Assembly (NCBI GenBank): GCA_024741835.1
Contig: JAENRP010000194.1
Coordinates: 894-64,893, forward strand
Direction: 5' to 3'
DNA from: Diplocarpon mali
Lineage: Eukaryota; Ascomycota; Leotiomycetes; Helotiales; Drepanopezizaceae
DNA: 64,000 bases
A program made the position numbers and the translations under genes. Each line of letters opens with the position of its first letter. The stretch's first letter is position 1. Positions 9,431 through 20,856 of the stretch are shown here, one piece after another. The notes below the pieces were generated by a model that was given only the letters and a program-made list of their open reading frames with translations, was not told where the DNA came from and made no database searches.

Positions 9431-11017
9431 TCAAGCGAGCCATTTCTTGGGGAGGCGAAGAGAAGCATTCTCGAAGATCTGCTTCTTCCGAAGCTCCAAA
9501 CTGGTATCAAATCGAACCCTCAACACGGCAAGAAAATTGAACATATCTTCTCTAGACCCGAATACAATGATGATATCTGGATAGGCAGAGCGAGGAACAA
9601 CCCCAGATGTCTTTGTAACGCAAACCAGGGCATCTTTCGGATTGTATTGGACTCCGAGGATCTCATCTGCACCGAACACGAATTCAGGGTGAGTCTTGAT
9701 CTGACACTTGTGTCCGATGCGAGGAGCGAAGACATTACAATCAAAGTCACGCACAAGGTAAAAGGAACGCCGAGACTTCTCATCATTCCAAACTGAGACC
9801 TCGCCGTTCTCATCGCGGACGTGGATCACGTTCACTGAGAATCTGAGAAGCTTTCCTCCGGCGTATTGGCGGCGGGACCAGACCTCGTAGGTAACGCCGT
9901 GGCGTGAATAGGGTAAGGCCATTTTCGGCTTGTCAACCAGATCGCCCATCTTGAGCTTCGTGCTTGGAGAGATAGATGGTGCGACATCAGTGCTGCTGCG
10001 TCGCTTTCTCTTACTCACAGGTGCTTCGTATTCATCGCCTGAGGAGCTGGCGTAGGTGATGTACTCTTCTTCTGGTTCGGGCGACGTCTCTGCGGAAGAT
10101 ACTTCAAGGAGTTGGAGGCAAGGGCTTCGGGGGCTTGTGGGAGATGGAGCAAGGCTTCTGATGAAGAAACTCGAAGGCGGATCTTGAGCGACGAGATCAA
10201 AGGCGATTGGGTCGCCGAGTTTGGCTCGCTTGGGGGTGGGCTCATCATCTTCGGATGATGGTACGGACCAGATGCTCTTCTCTCCGAATGTGACACCAAG
10301 ACCGATGGCTTCCTTGGGAACCTTCAACCTCGTGGCGGTAGACTTTGAATTTCTAGGGGCAGGCGTGGGGGAGCTCGGTTGTAGATGTGTATATTTATCG
10401 TTATGCTTAGATGGTGGGGTGTTGTCAGGAGTTAGCAATCCTTGCGAGTTGACGGCTAATTGCTCCAAACCCTTAAGACCATTCATGATGAGCGAGGATT
10501 GCTCAGTTACCTTGTTTTCAAAGAAGAACTCGTTCATCGACTCTCCGAGACCATGAATCTGCGACTTTGAGAGCTTAGAAGCAGCAGCCTTGTTCTCTCG
10601 GACAAAGCTCCAGATCTTGATCTTCATCTTGACGTCCTCGAATTCTCTTGCAAGCTTTGACTCTACCTTCATGGCATGATAGTTTGAACATATTTCTGCT
10701 TCCTTTTCGTCCATCTCAAAGTCGACATTGTCAAGGTCGGCGTGATCTTTCGCAACCAGATCGGAAAGCCGAGTCAATTTATGCGCGGCTCCACTCATCT
10801 TTCTATTAGTATTAGAGAAAGCAGTAGTTGCCCGATCAAGCGTGGATTCTGCAAAGAGATAGGAGGCTTGTTCAACTTTCTCCTCTCGAAGCTGGCGCTT
10901 CTCAACTTCGACGGCCGACGAAAGCTCTTCGTCCTCGGCGATACGATTAGCCTTGGTTGCTTCAAGTTTACGGCTAAAATTATGCAGCATTTCAAGAAAT
11001 CCTGTACTTGAAGTCAT
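9431..11017 (-). CDS. Hypothetical coiled-coil protein, 528 aa
   Basis: Not recognised. One uninterrupted ATG-to-stop frame. Residues about 10-170 are charged and helical in character, with KLEATKANRIAEDEELSSAV and a following Glu/Lys-rich stretch typical of coiled coils. Residues about 195-375 are Pro/Ser/Thr-rich with acidic patches (PSSEDDEPTPKRAK, EPEEEYITYASSSGDEYE) and basic runs such as SKRKRRSS that could be nuclear localisation signals. The C-terminal 150 residues look folded: YEVWSRRQYAGGKLLRFSVN, DFDCNVFAPRIGHKC, YPDIIIVFGSREDMFNFLAV. The long intact frame argues for a real gene. The loci at 12.3-15.3 kb have similar charged N-terminal style but I could not align them convincingly. 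Function unknown. Confidence 0.75.
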   Translation of the reverse strand: MTSSTGFLEMLHNFSRKLEATKANRIAEDEELSSAVEVEKRQLREEKVEQASYLFAESTLDRATTAFSNTNRKMSGAAHKLTRLSDLVAKDHADLDNVDFEMDEKEAEICSNYHAMKVESKLAREFEDVKMKIKIWSFVRENKAAASKLSKSQIHGLGESMNEFFFENKVTEQSSLIMNGLKGLEQLAVNSQGLLTPDNTPPSKHNDKYTHLQPSSPTPAPRNSKSTATRLKVPKEAIGLGVTFGEKSIWSVPSSEDDEPTPKRAKLGDPIAFDLVAQDPPSSFFIRSLAPSPTSPRSPCLQLLEVSSAETSPEPEEEYITYASSSGDEYEAPVSKRKRRSSTDVAPSISPSTKLKMGDLVDKPKMALPYSRHGVTYEVWSRRQYAGGKLLRFSVNVIHVRDENGEVSVWNDEKSRRSFYLVRDFDCNVFAPRIGHKCQIKTHPEFVFGADEILGVQYNPKDALVCVTKTSGVVPRSAYPDIIIVFGSREDMFNFLAVLRVRFDTSLELRKKQIFENASLRLPKKWLA

Positions 11018-12329
11018 TACTGCTAGAGGTGGTTTTGGTACTGGTCAACCATAAACTGAACTCAATGTCAATCCTCAAGATCGATTCCCAGACAGCTATT
11101 GAGAGACTCACAAGTGGTCTCACAACAAGAGGAGTTCACTCTTACAGGCCGGGATACTGTATAGATAGATGCAAGAAGGCAGACGTCGATTTGAAAGTGT
11201 GTCGTGTGATGTGGAAGAAGAAACGAAGGTTGAGGGGGGCGACCAAGCGTCTTACGTAGCCAGCGGCGGCAGCGCCGTGATCAATGGCGAGCTGGGTGAG
11301 TAAAGTCAGAAATATTGAAGGTGAACGTAGAAAACGTGTTGCTGTAAAGGTGAATGGAGGTGAGAGACACTTTTATGCGGTTGTTGGTGGTTAGTAGATC
11401 GGAGTAAACAAATGGAGAGCATCAGCCGATCATGTATAAGTGAGAGGTTGAAAGGCGAGTTGAAAAGATTAATGCAAAAATCAAACGGGGAGTTACGATG
11501 CGTATTTCATATATTGAGAATACAATAGGGCTTAGTATTTGGTTATTATAGATAAGTGCTAGAGATGTGCTTATTACGAACCTATGAGGCTTCTTCTGTT
11601 ACTGGCACTTCATTTGGGCTTTCTGATATATCTCCTAATGATTTATGAGTGGAGGATATTTGTTCATGGCCACTACGCAGGTCTCAATCGAGGATACTCA
11701 TCTGTCGAAAAAGCATTCCCTCCCAACCGTGTTCTGAATCTTGACTCGGATATTGTACTTCACAGCTGTGAACATGTTCACTTGTAGTTCAGTCCGGTAC
11801 ATCATCAAAATACCCCTGTAGTGTGTTAGATAGCAACTATAGCTGTAGCAACTCCCCGAACTATCGATATCATACGATGCAGTAAAGCAACCAAACTGCA
11901 GTTAGATATCGGCTGCTACGAATATCCGACAAGACTCTGCATCATCTAGTTATACCTCAAAATGTTAGTCTCTACTAATAATAGGAGGAAATACATGATT
12001 GTCGCTAAAGGAAGGCCAAATTGTGTACAGCCTAGAGGTAGGAATCTTAAATAACCTACACTGCAAAATGATGTACTGGTGTTTAGTCAAATATCCCAAA
12101 TTACGTCGATTAAACTCTTCACTGCTTCAAGATTTTTGAACTTGATCCAGACAGAGCTATTACCCAAATTGACTCGTGCTGAATAGGATTCTTTGAAGTA
12201 TTTTAAACCCTTCGTAAATGTCATTCTACTACCTACAAGCGTGCCACATTTCGCAGATCATACTTTTTGTGTTCTAGGATAACCGGCTAACCCGCTGAAT
12301 TACAGGAATAGTGAGTTTTTTGTGACAAG
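11018..12329. other. Intergenic region
   Basis: About 1.3 kb. The first 250 bases upstream of the 528-aa gene should contain its promoter. The rest is moderately AT-rich with no recognisable gene or repeat. Confidence 0.4.
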
Positions 12330-13440
12330 TCAGACATCAAAATGGTCCCAGGTGCGTGCTGCATCTGTACAGTGAGAACAGGAATTGTCAGAAATCTTCG
12401 ATCTTTGAGATAAAAATTGGAGGCTTTCACTCAACTTACGAGCTTTGAAACTGATCAACGCCAATACGGTGAAGTTTGAATTCAACCTCGTCTTGTGGAC
12501 TGTTCTGGTGCGTTGCTGTGGTCGCTCATTGGAGACTCTCTCGGAGGGAGATAGACTTCCGTCTCTGACACATCTCTTGAGCCCTTGCTTGGCGTCAGGG
12601 CTGCCAGGAAAACTTACAGAGATCTTGTGGATCTTACTGACACCGGAGAGTGGCGTGTGCAACCCGGTTTCTTGAAGCGGTTGAGATATTTGGGAGGGCG
12701 TGCAGGGAGAGTTCAAAAAGAGCGGTGTCGTAGGACCATTTGCACTTGGTTGAATGCTATGCGCTCTAAACATCTCCCACCAAGCCTCCTTATACTCCAG
12801 ATCCTCGGGGGCCCGGGCTTTTTTGATGTCTACAGAAATATTCAGGAACTGATCTTCGAACGTCACACAGCTCAGACGGTATTTTGATTACCATGCCTAC
12901 ACCAGGCAGACCTTGCTAGTTCCAGCTAATACCACTTCTTGCCAGATATTTCTAAGGCAACTTAGATACCAAGAGGATAGGAAAGGACTTACCATCTAAC
13001 TCATGCTGAAACGTAAGCTCTAAGTCATCCTCTACATCCTGCCATATGCTTTCCATCTCTCTATGTTGTCGCTCGAAATTTGCTTCCCAGACTTCCATTT
13101 CGTTCTTGAGCTGCTTTTGCATCTCGATGCGCTAAGTATTTTGTCTCTCCCGTAATGTCATCCCATGAACTCTGAGCAAATCAAACCTTCCAAACCCATC
13201 AAGTCGCCGGGGAGACAGCGACATGTGCGGAGGGCCGCACTCACATGATTGGGAACTTTCACCTAGAGCTTTAATTATTGATTGTTTCTCAACATTCAAA
13301 GTCTCGTCCTCCACCATAGCTTCTTGTGACAGTGCGGCCAGTTTCTTCGCTTTCTCCTTGTGGAGAGACTCCCCTTTTCGCTCCACGCGTGCATTGACAG
13401 CCCGATCCTCATCCAGCTGCGCGTCCAAGCTGGGCTATAC
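12330..13440 (-). pseudogene. Fragments of a coiled-coil protein gene, probably decayed
   Basis: Minus-strand pieces look coding but do not join into one frame. Piece A (about 13436-13265) reads LDAQLDEDRAVNARVERKG and continues Lys/Glu-rich. Piece B (about 13128-12993) reads EMQKQLKNEMEVWEANFERQ and ends at a good donor, GTAAGTCC. Piece C (about 12866-12330) begins near TFEDQFLNISVDIKKARAPE, then turns Ser/Pro-rich. The obvious donor after piece A (GTGAAAG at about 13265) leaves the wrong phase for piece B under the acceptors I tried. Either it is a pseudogene or the exon structure is one I did not find. Family not recognised. Confidence 0.35.
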
Positions 13441-14011
13441 TTTAAGTTTGAATTTTCGAAATCCTGACATGATAGAAGTGACCGCATTTTCGGTGCTGCT
13501 GCTCGGAACGATGATGTTGGATGCGTGTGCCATTGAGGAAAGAGCGGGGCGACTGGACAGTCGCGGGTGTCGGATACAATTTCGTCAAAGCAGCAGATTA
13601 ATATTTTGTGATCGCAACCGAAGACAACGACAAACAAGACTTTTAGGGAGGCCAAAAGTGTGGTCATGAGATTTTGGATTAGGTCCACTCAGCATTTATG
13701 CCAAGCTAACAAGCGAAGTAAATAAAACTAGGCACTGTCCGAGGCAGTAAGGATATATTCTATGGTTCGCGCTCTCATCAATTTCCAGAAAAACTCACGA
13801 CTCTTGTAACATTTGACATATTGGTACGTCTTAGAAATAGTGTATTGTGTTTTCTCTACCGACTGTGCCTCCATACACTTTGTACATGGTTAGCGCTTTG
13901 TGAGTGCGGCGATCATTGGCTATCCAAAGACAACGTAAACCAGCAGCTAAGGTCTTGGGACTTCTTATTGACTCGGACGAGTAACGACCCACTCCTAAAC
14001 TCTACTAAAGT

Positions 14012-15331
14012 CTAGCCATCCACAAACAATTCCCAGTCTGGCCGATCCATAGCTGCCGAAACGCCGCTGACTATCGACAGCGGTTGAAACGCTCTATCAT
14101 CCCAGCAGATATGCCTCTCTTGACCAGGCCTCACAACATATGAATAAGGTTTCTTACCTATGCAACATGTCAGTCCGTATTGCAAAACATATGTGGTAGC
14201 CCTCAGACACATGCCTAGACAGAACGTGGAACCCGTAGGAAATCTGCTTACCTTTGATGTTATAGTGGAAGCGCAAAACTCGTAACAACATATTGTATTC
14301 CGTGTCTCTTGGATTTAGGGTCTGAGAACCCCCTGATATGTAAATCGTGGTTTCTGTGCCAAATCTACAATGAATATCTCGATGTACCGAGTCCTTTGAA
14401 GTCGAGACTTGTGTAGATCTTTGAAGTTTAGAATGGCTTTCCATAGATACTTGTGAAGGTGACAACTTATCAGACTCCGAGACCTCCGAAAGACTGCTGA
14501 AAGACCGCTTTTTCCAGCCGGGAACGACTGCGGCATAGGTGTTTTATTTGTTGATAAGCTCGGATTATTGGAAGAGACGGTGGCTTCGTGGGGTGCGATA
14601 CCGGGATGTACATACCTTTAAGGAACAGATGGAGAAAGAGCCGTATGAATTTTTGGTTGCATAGCTCAGCTTATGAAAAGGTTGTAAAGATCGTCTTCCA
14701 TATCTCTAATTTACATAATTTCTGGAAATTGTGTCAGCCCATAAACAATTGCCCGTCGACCAATGACTCCAGAAAAACAGCAAGGCATCTTGTGAGCCTG
14801 CAGCCGGCTTGCGTTTGGATACAACAGGGTTAAAAAAGAACTTTATAGAGCATAGATGCCATCGTTTTATGTCTCTTAGGATTTCCGAGCCTCGAGTGGC
14901 GAAAAAGGAAGACATACGTACCTTCTCGCTCTTTCTTCGATTCAATATCGAAATTCGCCAGGTTTTCCCCGAATGCATAAATGAGGCCATCCTGTTCTTT
15001 ACTCGTCCTTTCAGCAAGCGCATCCTGTGCTTTCCTATCTTCTTCTTCCATTTCCTTCCATTCGTTATCGCGTGCCTTCTGCAGTGCCTGTTTCTCAGCG
15101 AGCAGCTGTCCTTACATCATCCGAGTATTGTTTTCTTGTTCTCGAGCCAGCTTGGTCCTTGCCTCGGCATCTTCGCGCTCCTGCTCCTTCAACTTGGTGG
15201 CTTTATGCTTGAGGATATCGTCCCTCTTGCTCTGTGCTCTTTCAGTGAGGTGACGGTCCTCTTCAAGGCTTCGGGCTGCTACAGCTCGTGTTTGCTGCTC
15301 GAGTTGTTCGTATCAAGAAGAAGCCATACTC
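14012..15331 (-). pseudogene. Second coiled-coil locus with in-frame stops
   Basis: On the minus strand a helical, charged frame runs from about 15331 to 14925 (EQLEQQTRAVAARSLEEDRH ... SKEQDGLIYAFGENLANFD) and ends at a donor-like GTACGTATG. Two stops interrupt it: TGA near 15316 (where CGA would read Arg) and TAA near 15110 (where CAA would read Gln); both fit C-to-T change. Further 3', two exons join well through an intron at about 14252-14159 (GTAAGC..ATAG), giving YNIKGKKPYSYVVRPGQERH and a C terminus DRPDWELFVDG. Exons between the two parts could not be phased. Best reading: a decayed multi-exon gene, possibly related to the 12.3-13.4 kb fragments. Family not recognised. Confidence 0.4.
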
Positions 15332-17099
15332 TCGGATATATTCTGTGGTATCTTGGCCCGGGCACAGTGGCGCATAAGGCCAGCTTGTGGTATTTGTTGG
15401 TCAATGTGAGTTTGCTGGACGTTTTATGGCACAGAACAGCAGAGGAACTTGCTGAAGGAATCCTCAAAAAACGGCGAGCGCGACCCGTCAGGACGAGCGG
15501 GTACAACAAAAGCGCCATCTAGATAACAACGAGAATATTGGAAGCCGAAATCCCAAGCCAATGGCCCCTTGCTGAATCCACCGTACAAAACAAATGTTGG
15601 CCTCGACTTCTTGCAGGGCCGACTTTGTTAATTTAATGGCTTTCTTGAAGCATAAAGGACGTGTTGAACGGTGGCAGCTAGAAACAATGCAGCATGCAAA
15701 TTAACATATATGATAAAATCTGCTCGGGCTCAGTTTGCAGGACTGTTTCAGCGAAGAGATGTGAAGCCGGGAAGCTTTTCTCTTGCGCTCAAATAGCAGA
15801 GAGTAGATCGCCTAGATTCGCTGTTATGATTCAACCTCAGAAGCATATATTATATGTCGAGAGTCCCATGTGAGAGCTCATCGCGCTACTCAAGTCCAGA
15901 AGAGGTGCCGAGATATTGCAGAGCATGGACAAGATCATAGTACGCACGTCGAAGCTCGAAACTCAGAACAGATATTGCAAAGAATGACTAAAACTAAGTC
16001 AGACCGCATCGAAATTAAGAAGAGCCATTATCGATCTCAAGAAAGAAAATCCTATAGGCAGATAGGTATGTAACCAAAATAAATCTAGAGGAGAGGCAAA
16101 AATAAGAAGATTTTCAGATACCAGTCCACTCAGTTATTGAAGAGCAGAAGTCTGGTATGTCATCCGTTCCAACATATTTGCATTGTTGCATGATATCTTC
16201 CAGAGACACTACAGCACGAGTAATTTAATCTGAGCTAGCCTAGCAATGGGCTAGCTTCCATTGCATAGAGACAATCGGAAAGGCGTAGCAACACAACCCT
16301 GCAAAAGTTGTGACTGGCACTGCCATAAGAGAAATCTGTAAGAGACGCGGTCAGTATAGCTCGGTAATTTCAAATATTCAATAACTCCTCTCTCCCGAAA
16401 TCTGAAGTACTTCTGTACGTAAGGTCGAGGTGTGAGCCTGATGGGTGTGGAAATAGACACGTAGAGTGAGTGACACCACTTAGCCGATCAATAATAGCAT
16501 GCGAGGAATAAGAATACCAAAACCAGAGTATCAGACACTGTTCTCTCTCTGTAACAATAATCTGCAATCGAAATCGACTGCGCTAAAGTTCAAGATTACT
16601 CGCGCATGCTCTAATATCTTTTTCAGGACCTCCATCCTGCTGAGGCGGAGTATGGAAGCGCTTCGCTAGGGTGTATCATTAGTACAATGTTGAAGGTATT
16701 TCGAAGCACCATAACTTTAATTTCGTGCCTTTGATGGGCGTTTTTTGACGTAGTGTGCAAGTCTAAGCTGTTGATCAGTCAGTGACTTCAGCAGAAAGGA
16801 AAAACGAAGTATGACACTACCATCAGAATGCAGAAACTCGCATGCAGAAAGACTTAGTTGCATATTATGCGGACCTACATCTAAGCAGAAACCCCGCATA
16901 TGGTATCATATTTTCCCTTGCACGGCCAATCCCTAAACGCCTATATGTGCAAAATCTCAGGATCATACCATTACTTCTTTCCCACCTCAGTACTCCAGAC
17001 CCCATCCTGTGCAATGCAATGTAAAAACCCCCGAGTCCGCTATGCCTCTCTAGGTACAGCAAAAGTAGCGCAAAGACAGCGTTCACAAGGAAGCCATGG
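15332..17099. other. Intergenic region
   Basis: About 1.77 kb with no supported gene. A plus-strand frame at 15870-16073 and several minus-strand frames are short, unspliced and featureless. The last few hundred bases belong to the 3' side of the RING/SIM gene. Confidence 0.4.
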
Positions 17100-18223
17100 T
17101 CATAGAAACACGCCAACCCATTTTTCCTTGGCCTTGACATCGCAATTGCAGTCTTCGACGGCACATGCAAGAGCCTTGGTCTTCCTAGAATTGGTCGATT
17201 TGGCTTGCTCGGCAAAACCCTTCTTAGCACGATTCTGGAAGCAATTGTTGCAGTAAACCTGTCTTTGATTAGTTGCTGTATGGAAATGTCGCTGAATTGA
17301 ACACTTACGTGACCACACTCTCTGACGACCCAGAAAGGATGCTCCTCCCGTTCCTTCTTCGTTGGGGCTCTGCCAGATTTCTTCACTACAGGTTCTTCGA
17401 TCTCTTTGTTTTGAATGAGTTCCTCCTCGCAGCTGGGACATATGATTACTTCATCTTCGACAGGAGATCGTGTGTAACCAGGCCTGGCGGGTGGCGGGGC
17501 GACATGCTCTGGCTTTCTTTCTGCAAAAGCTGCATGTTGATAGTCCATGATATTGGGCATGACCTGTAGATGCTCATGGCGTGCGATGTGATGATCCATC
17601 ATGTTCTGCATTGCCCGAAGCTCTGCTCCAAGCCCACGCCCAGGTCCAGCCCTACCAAATCCTCCACCACTCAGCATAGCACCAATCCTAGTATGGGCGG
17701 CCGCAAGAACACTAGGGAGCGCAGGCCGGTGTTCATTATGGGCTGGCATGAAAAAAGATGGAGATTCTGCTCGAGAGCCAGCAGCAGGAGCCTGACGTGG
17801 ATGGGGGAGGGGAAGTTGCCGTTGTCTTTGTCCAGTTATGATGACATCCTGCTCAGAAGAATCAAGTGTGAGATCTATCAAGGCGCCCATATTTTCTGCA
17901 TCGCTCCGGCCAAGGTGAGGAGGTCGTGAAAATGTATTCCGGGTCTGTCCACTCCGTGACGGACCCAGCAATTCTTCGGCGTCGTCTGTGAGATCAATTA
18001 TTGTTTGGGAAGCGCGATGCTCCAGCCGTGGCCGATGTTGAGATTGTGATCTTTCTGCCATCTGTTCCGAGGCTCGCATGTACGGGTCGTTGTGAGGGTG
18101 GGAGATGCGTCGTGGTCGCTCGGGGCCGTCGTTTGAGGGAGCGGGGGGATATCGAGGCGAAAAGATGCTGGAGCCTCCTATTAAGCCCAAAGGTGATGGC
18201 GAGAGGGTTGCAGAAGGGGACAT
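17100..18223 (-). CDS. RING-finger protein with two SUMO-interaction motifs
   Basis: Two exons on the minus strand: 18223-17309 and 17258-17100 (357 residues), with a 50-base intron GTAAGT..ACAG that joins RECGH to VYCNNC. Residues 75-81 (IIDLTDD) and 115-121 (LIDLTLD) match the hydrophobic-core-plus-acid pattern of SUMO-interaction motifs. A cross-brace zinc site is visible near the C terminus: C262-x2-C265, C303-x-H305, C308-x2-C311, C337 and C342/C344. The C-terminal WVGVFL and the linker KKSGRAPTKKEREEHPFW look conserved among filamentous fungi (from memory). SIMs plus a RING suggest a SUMO-targeted ubiquitin ligase subunit of the Slx5/Rfp type acting in genome maintenance; that is inference from architecture. 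The middle is disordered, Pro/Arg/Gly-rich. Confidence 0.8.
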
Positions 18224-19019
18224 CTCAGTAAAGTTTCTCTGAAGTGATCAGATTAGTATCAATCGAAGTTCCGATCTTGGGTCGGTCTTGTTCCGGTGGC
18301 TTTGTACCTTATGGCGATGAGGCTCTGACTCCCATGGGTCCATCACTATCAAGACTCGCAAGGTATCTGCCGACCCTTGAACACTGTGTAGGAACTCCTT
18401 GAAAAAATGACTCCCAAGCTAACCGCGAGGTGGAAGGAAATAGGGCGCTTTGTGTATTATGCTGTGATGTTGCTACTAAATCATAGTCCGCGGTAGAAGT
18501 AGACCTAACTTAGCGGCCTATGCTTGCCTTTTGTCATGAAGTAATCCAATACAACAGCGCTCAGAAAGCTAGTGAATGCCAACGGCCTGTAACTGACAGC
18601 GCCGATTTTTTTGTGAATGACATGCCCACAGTGTTGTTTATTTCTGCCATAATTTATGGAGTGGCAATACCTACCATAGAAGTCCCACACAAGTACTTCA
18701 CCCCTGTAGCAGCTCTATGAGTAAATCAAGGCGGGCATTTCTGTTCCTGTCAGAGACAATCATAACATATAGGACTGCTTTGTTAATTGATATTCGTCCA
18801 TATGCATTATTCCCCGTCCTTCCTTTCTTGGCAAGCAAATAGAACAGAAAAGCCAAATCCATCTATGCAGACTGATCTGCTAATGGATAAATATATCCAT
18901 TTGTTTTAGTTCGGCGCCTGCCTTTGGCATGAGAGCTTTTAGAATTACATGCAAGAAAGACGTCCAGATCCTTTTGCCGCAGGCCATAAATCAAAGTCCG
19001 AACTCCGTAGCCCAGTCTC
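18224..19019. other. Intergenic region
   Basis: About 800 bases between the start of the RING/SIM gene and the 3' end of PRP19. It should hold the RING/SIM promoter and the PRP19 3' UTR. No gene recognised. Confidence 0.4.
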
Positions 19020-20654
19020 TTATCCAAGCACTGTTATGACCCCATCACCATTCACTGTGATCAAGGTCTTGGCATCTAGCCCCCATTGAAGAGCTGTTGC
19101 TGGAACAGCAATGCTCATGACATCTGACCACGACTTCGACGACTTGGTGTATTGCGAAATGGTGAGGCCTCCAGGTCCCGAGGCGGCCAGGAATTGACCA
19201 GTGTAATCCCATCTAATACTATCGACTTGCCCTGCAATCTCCAACGTCTTAGTCTTCGCAGCTTCGCCTTCTTTACGAAGATCAAAGATAACAACACTAT
19301 TAGATCCCTTCGCAACGGCCGCAAACCAGATCCCGTTCTCAGAGAAAACAAGGTCTTGAACGGGGCCTCCCAGCTCGAAGTTGGCAGCACTTTCACCAGT
19401 TTTCACATGGAACAGCTTGATCTGGCCATCAAAACCACCAGCCGCAAATAGGTGACCATCGGGGTGGAAGGAAGCAACAGTTAGACCTATTTTGATATTA
19501 GTATCGAGGTACTCAAATGCCGTTCAGAGTAGGCGCTCTTACCTGAATCTGTGTAGACTTGAGCCACAGCCTTGCCGGCAGGCAAGTCGTAGAAGACGAA
19601 GCTCTTATCAATACCAACGGAAGCTAGGATATCGCCACATGGGTGCAAAGCCAGTCCATTAGCAGTCCCTGCATGCGATGTGAAGGTTAATTCGTTCTCT
19701 CCAAATACCTTCACGGCTCCCGACGAGGTCGAGACAACGGGTTGGCTCCCGTACCAGACAGCATCCGTAACAGCACCCCCAGCCTTGAAGGATTGCTGGA
19801 CCCTTTTCTCTGAAGTAGAGTAGACACCAGCTATACCTTCAGATCCGCCAGTTATGACCAGTTGTCCAGCCTCATCCACTGCAAGAGAAGAAGCACCAGC
19901 GTAGAGAGGCTCTGAAGCAGTCGCGACACCGAATTTTTCGATGGTCTCCGCGTCCACCCATTCTTTTGGTACAGGACGCTTCCGACGGCTCTTGGAGAGT
20001 CTAATTCCAAATCAGTAAGATGCATTTGGGGAAACATGCGCAAGGTATACCTCTCTTGTGTAGCAGAAACCTTCGCCGCGAGCTCCTCTGGAAGCCCTTG
20101 CCTGTCTATCTGCATGGCATCTCCGCCCCCGGTACTTCCAGCTTCAACCGTGACCTTCGATAACGCATCACGCGCCTCGTCGCGCTCTCTGCTCAGGCGG
20201 GCAATAACTCGCACAGCAGCATCGTGCTGGTAAAGCGCCGTAGCCAACTCTTGTCTAGTCTGCTGAAGTTGCCTTCTCAAGGTAAAGGATTCAAGAGCCA
20301 GCGCATCCCATTCGTTTTGGAAGGTCGAGAGGAGAGAGGGAACTGAGGTCAAGGTGGGAGGCCGAGGGGTGACAATTTTGGCGGACTTGAGGTCGATGAG
20401 GTCCTCCACTTCCAAATCTTCTCCATTGATAGGGTCTTTATGGTTTTCTGAGATGTATGCCTCGATTAAGCGCTTCTCATAGACATTTCCTACAGCTGGT
20501 CAGTCGCGCATTCCCCTTATGCCTTGTCTAGCTGTCTTACCTGATTTCGCTGAAGCAACAGGGTGCTGAGGAGCTTCTCCAGAGACTAAAACTGTCAGTC
20601 GCGTCACACATAAACTGTGAGAGCTGCGCAAAGACACCTACTTGAGCACAACAT
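19020..20654 (-). CDS. PRP19: Pre-mRNA-processing factor 19 (U-box E3, NTC core)
   Basis: Scaffold E3 ubiquitin ligase of the NineTeen complex, needed for spliceosome activation; nuclear. Five minus-strand exons: 20654-20642, 20585-20541, 20489-20051, 20000-19543 and 19486-19020 (473 residues). The first exon is only 13 bases (MLCS + 1). Splicing rebuilds the U-box start MLCSISGEAPQHPVASAKSG and the linker ATQERLSKSRRKRPVPKEW. Order of parts: U-box about 1-60; Prp19 tetramerisation coiled coil in RPPTLTSVPSLLSTFQNEWD and LRRQLQQTRQELATALYQHD (about 65-135); WD40 propeller from about 200 to the end (HAGTANGLALHPCGDILASV, ASFHPDGHLFAAGGFDGQIK). Length and domain order are normal. It shares a 202-base intergenic region with the divergent OHCU decarboxylase gene. 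Confidence 0.95.
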
Positions 20655-20856
20655 TTTGAATCACTCCGTAAGTCAAGTTCTGGGCTTTGGCGCAACAGCA
20701 CCAGGCAAGCTGCGACTCTTGCTTCTGAAAATATATGAGCTAAGCTTATTCCGGCGTTAGCGTGATTGGGAGCCTTCTCTTATCAATTTCACATCCTCTC
20801 GGATAACATATGCCTCGACACGGATGTAAATATTCACCAAGCGGCCCTTTCTCAAC
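20655..20856. promoter_or_regulatory. Shared divergent promoter PRP19 / OHCU decarboxylase
   Basis: Only 202 bases separate the two start codons, so both promoters and 5' UTRs must overlap or abut here. No specific operator was identified. Confidence 0.6.

Noticed and set aside
14809..15522. Plus-strand frame of 237 codons rich in Leu, Ser and Cys
   Set aside because: It is the antisense of a Lys/Glu-rich coiled-coil frame on the minus strand, which explains its composition.
15870..16073. Plus-strand 67-codon frame, charged
   Set aside because: Short, unspliced and featureless; no supporting context.
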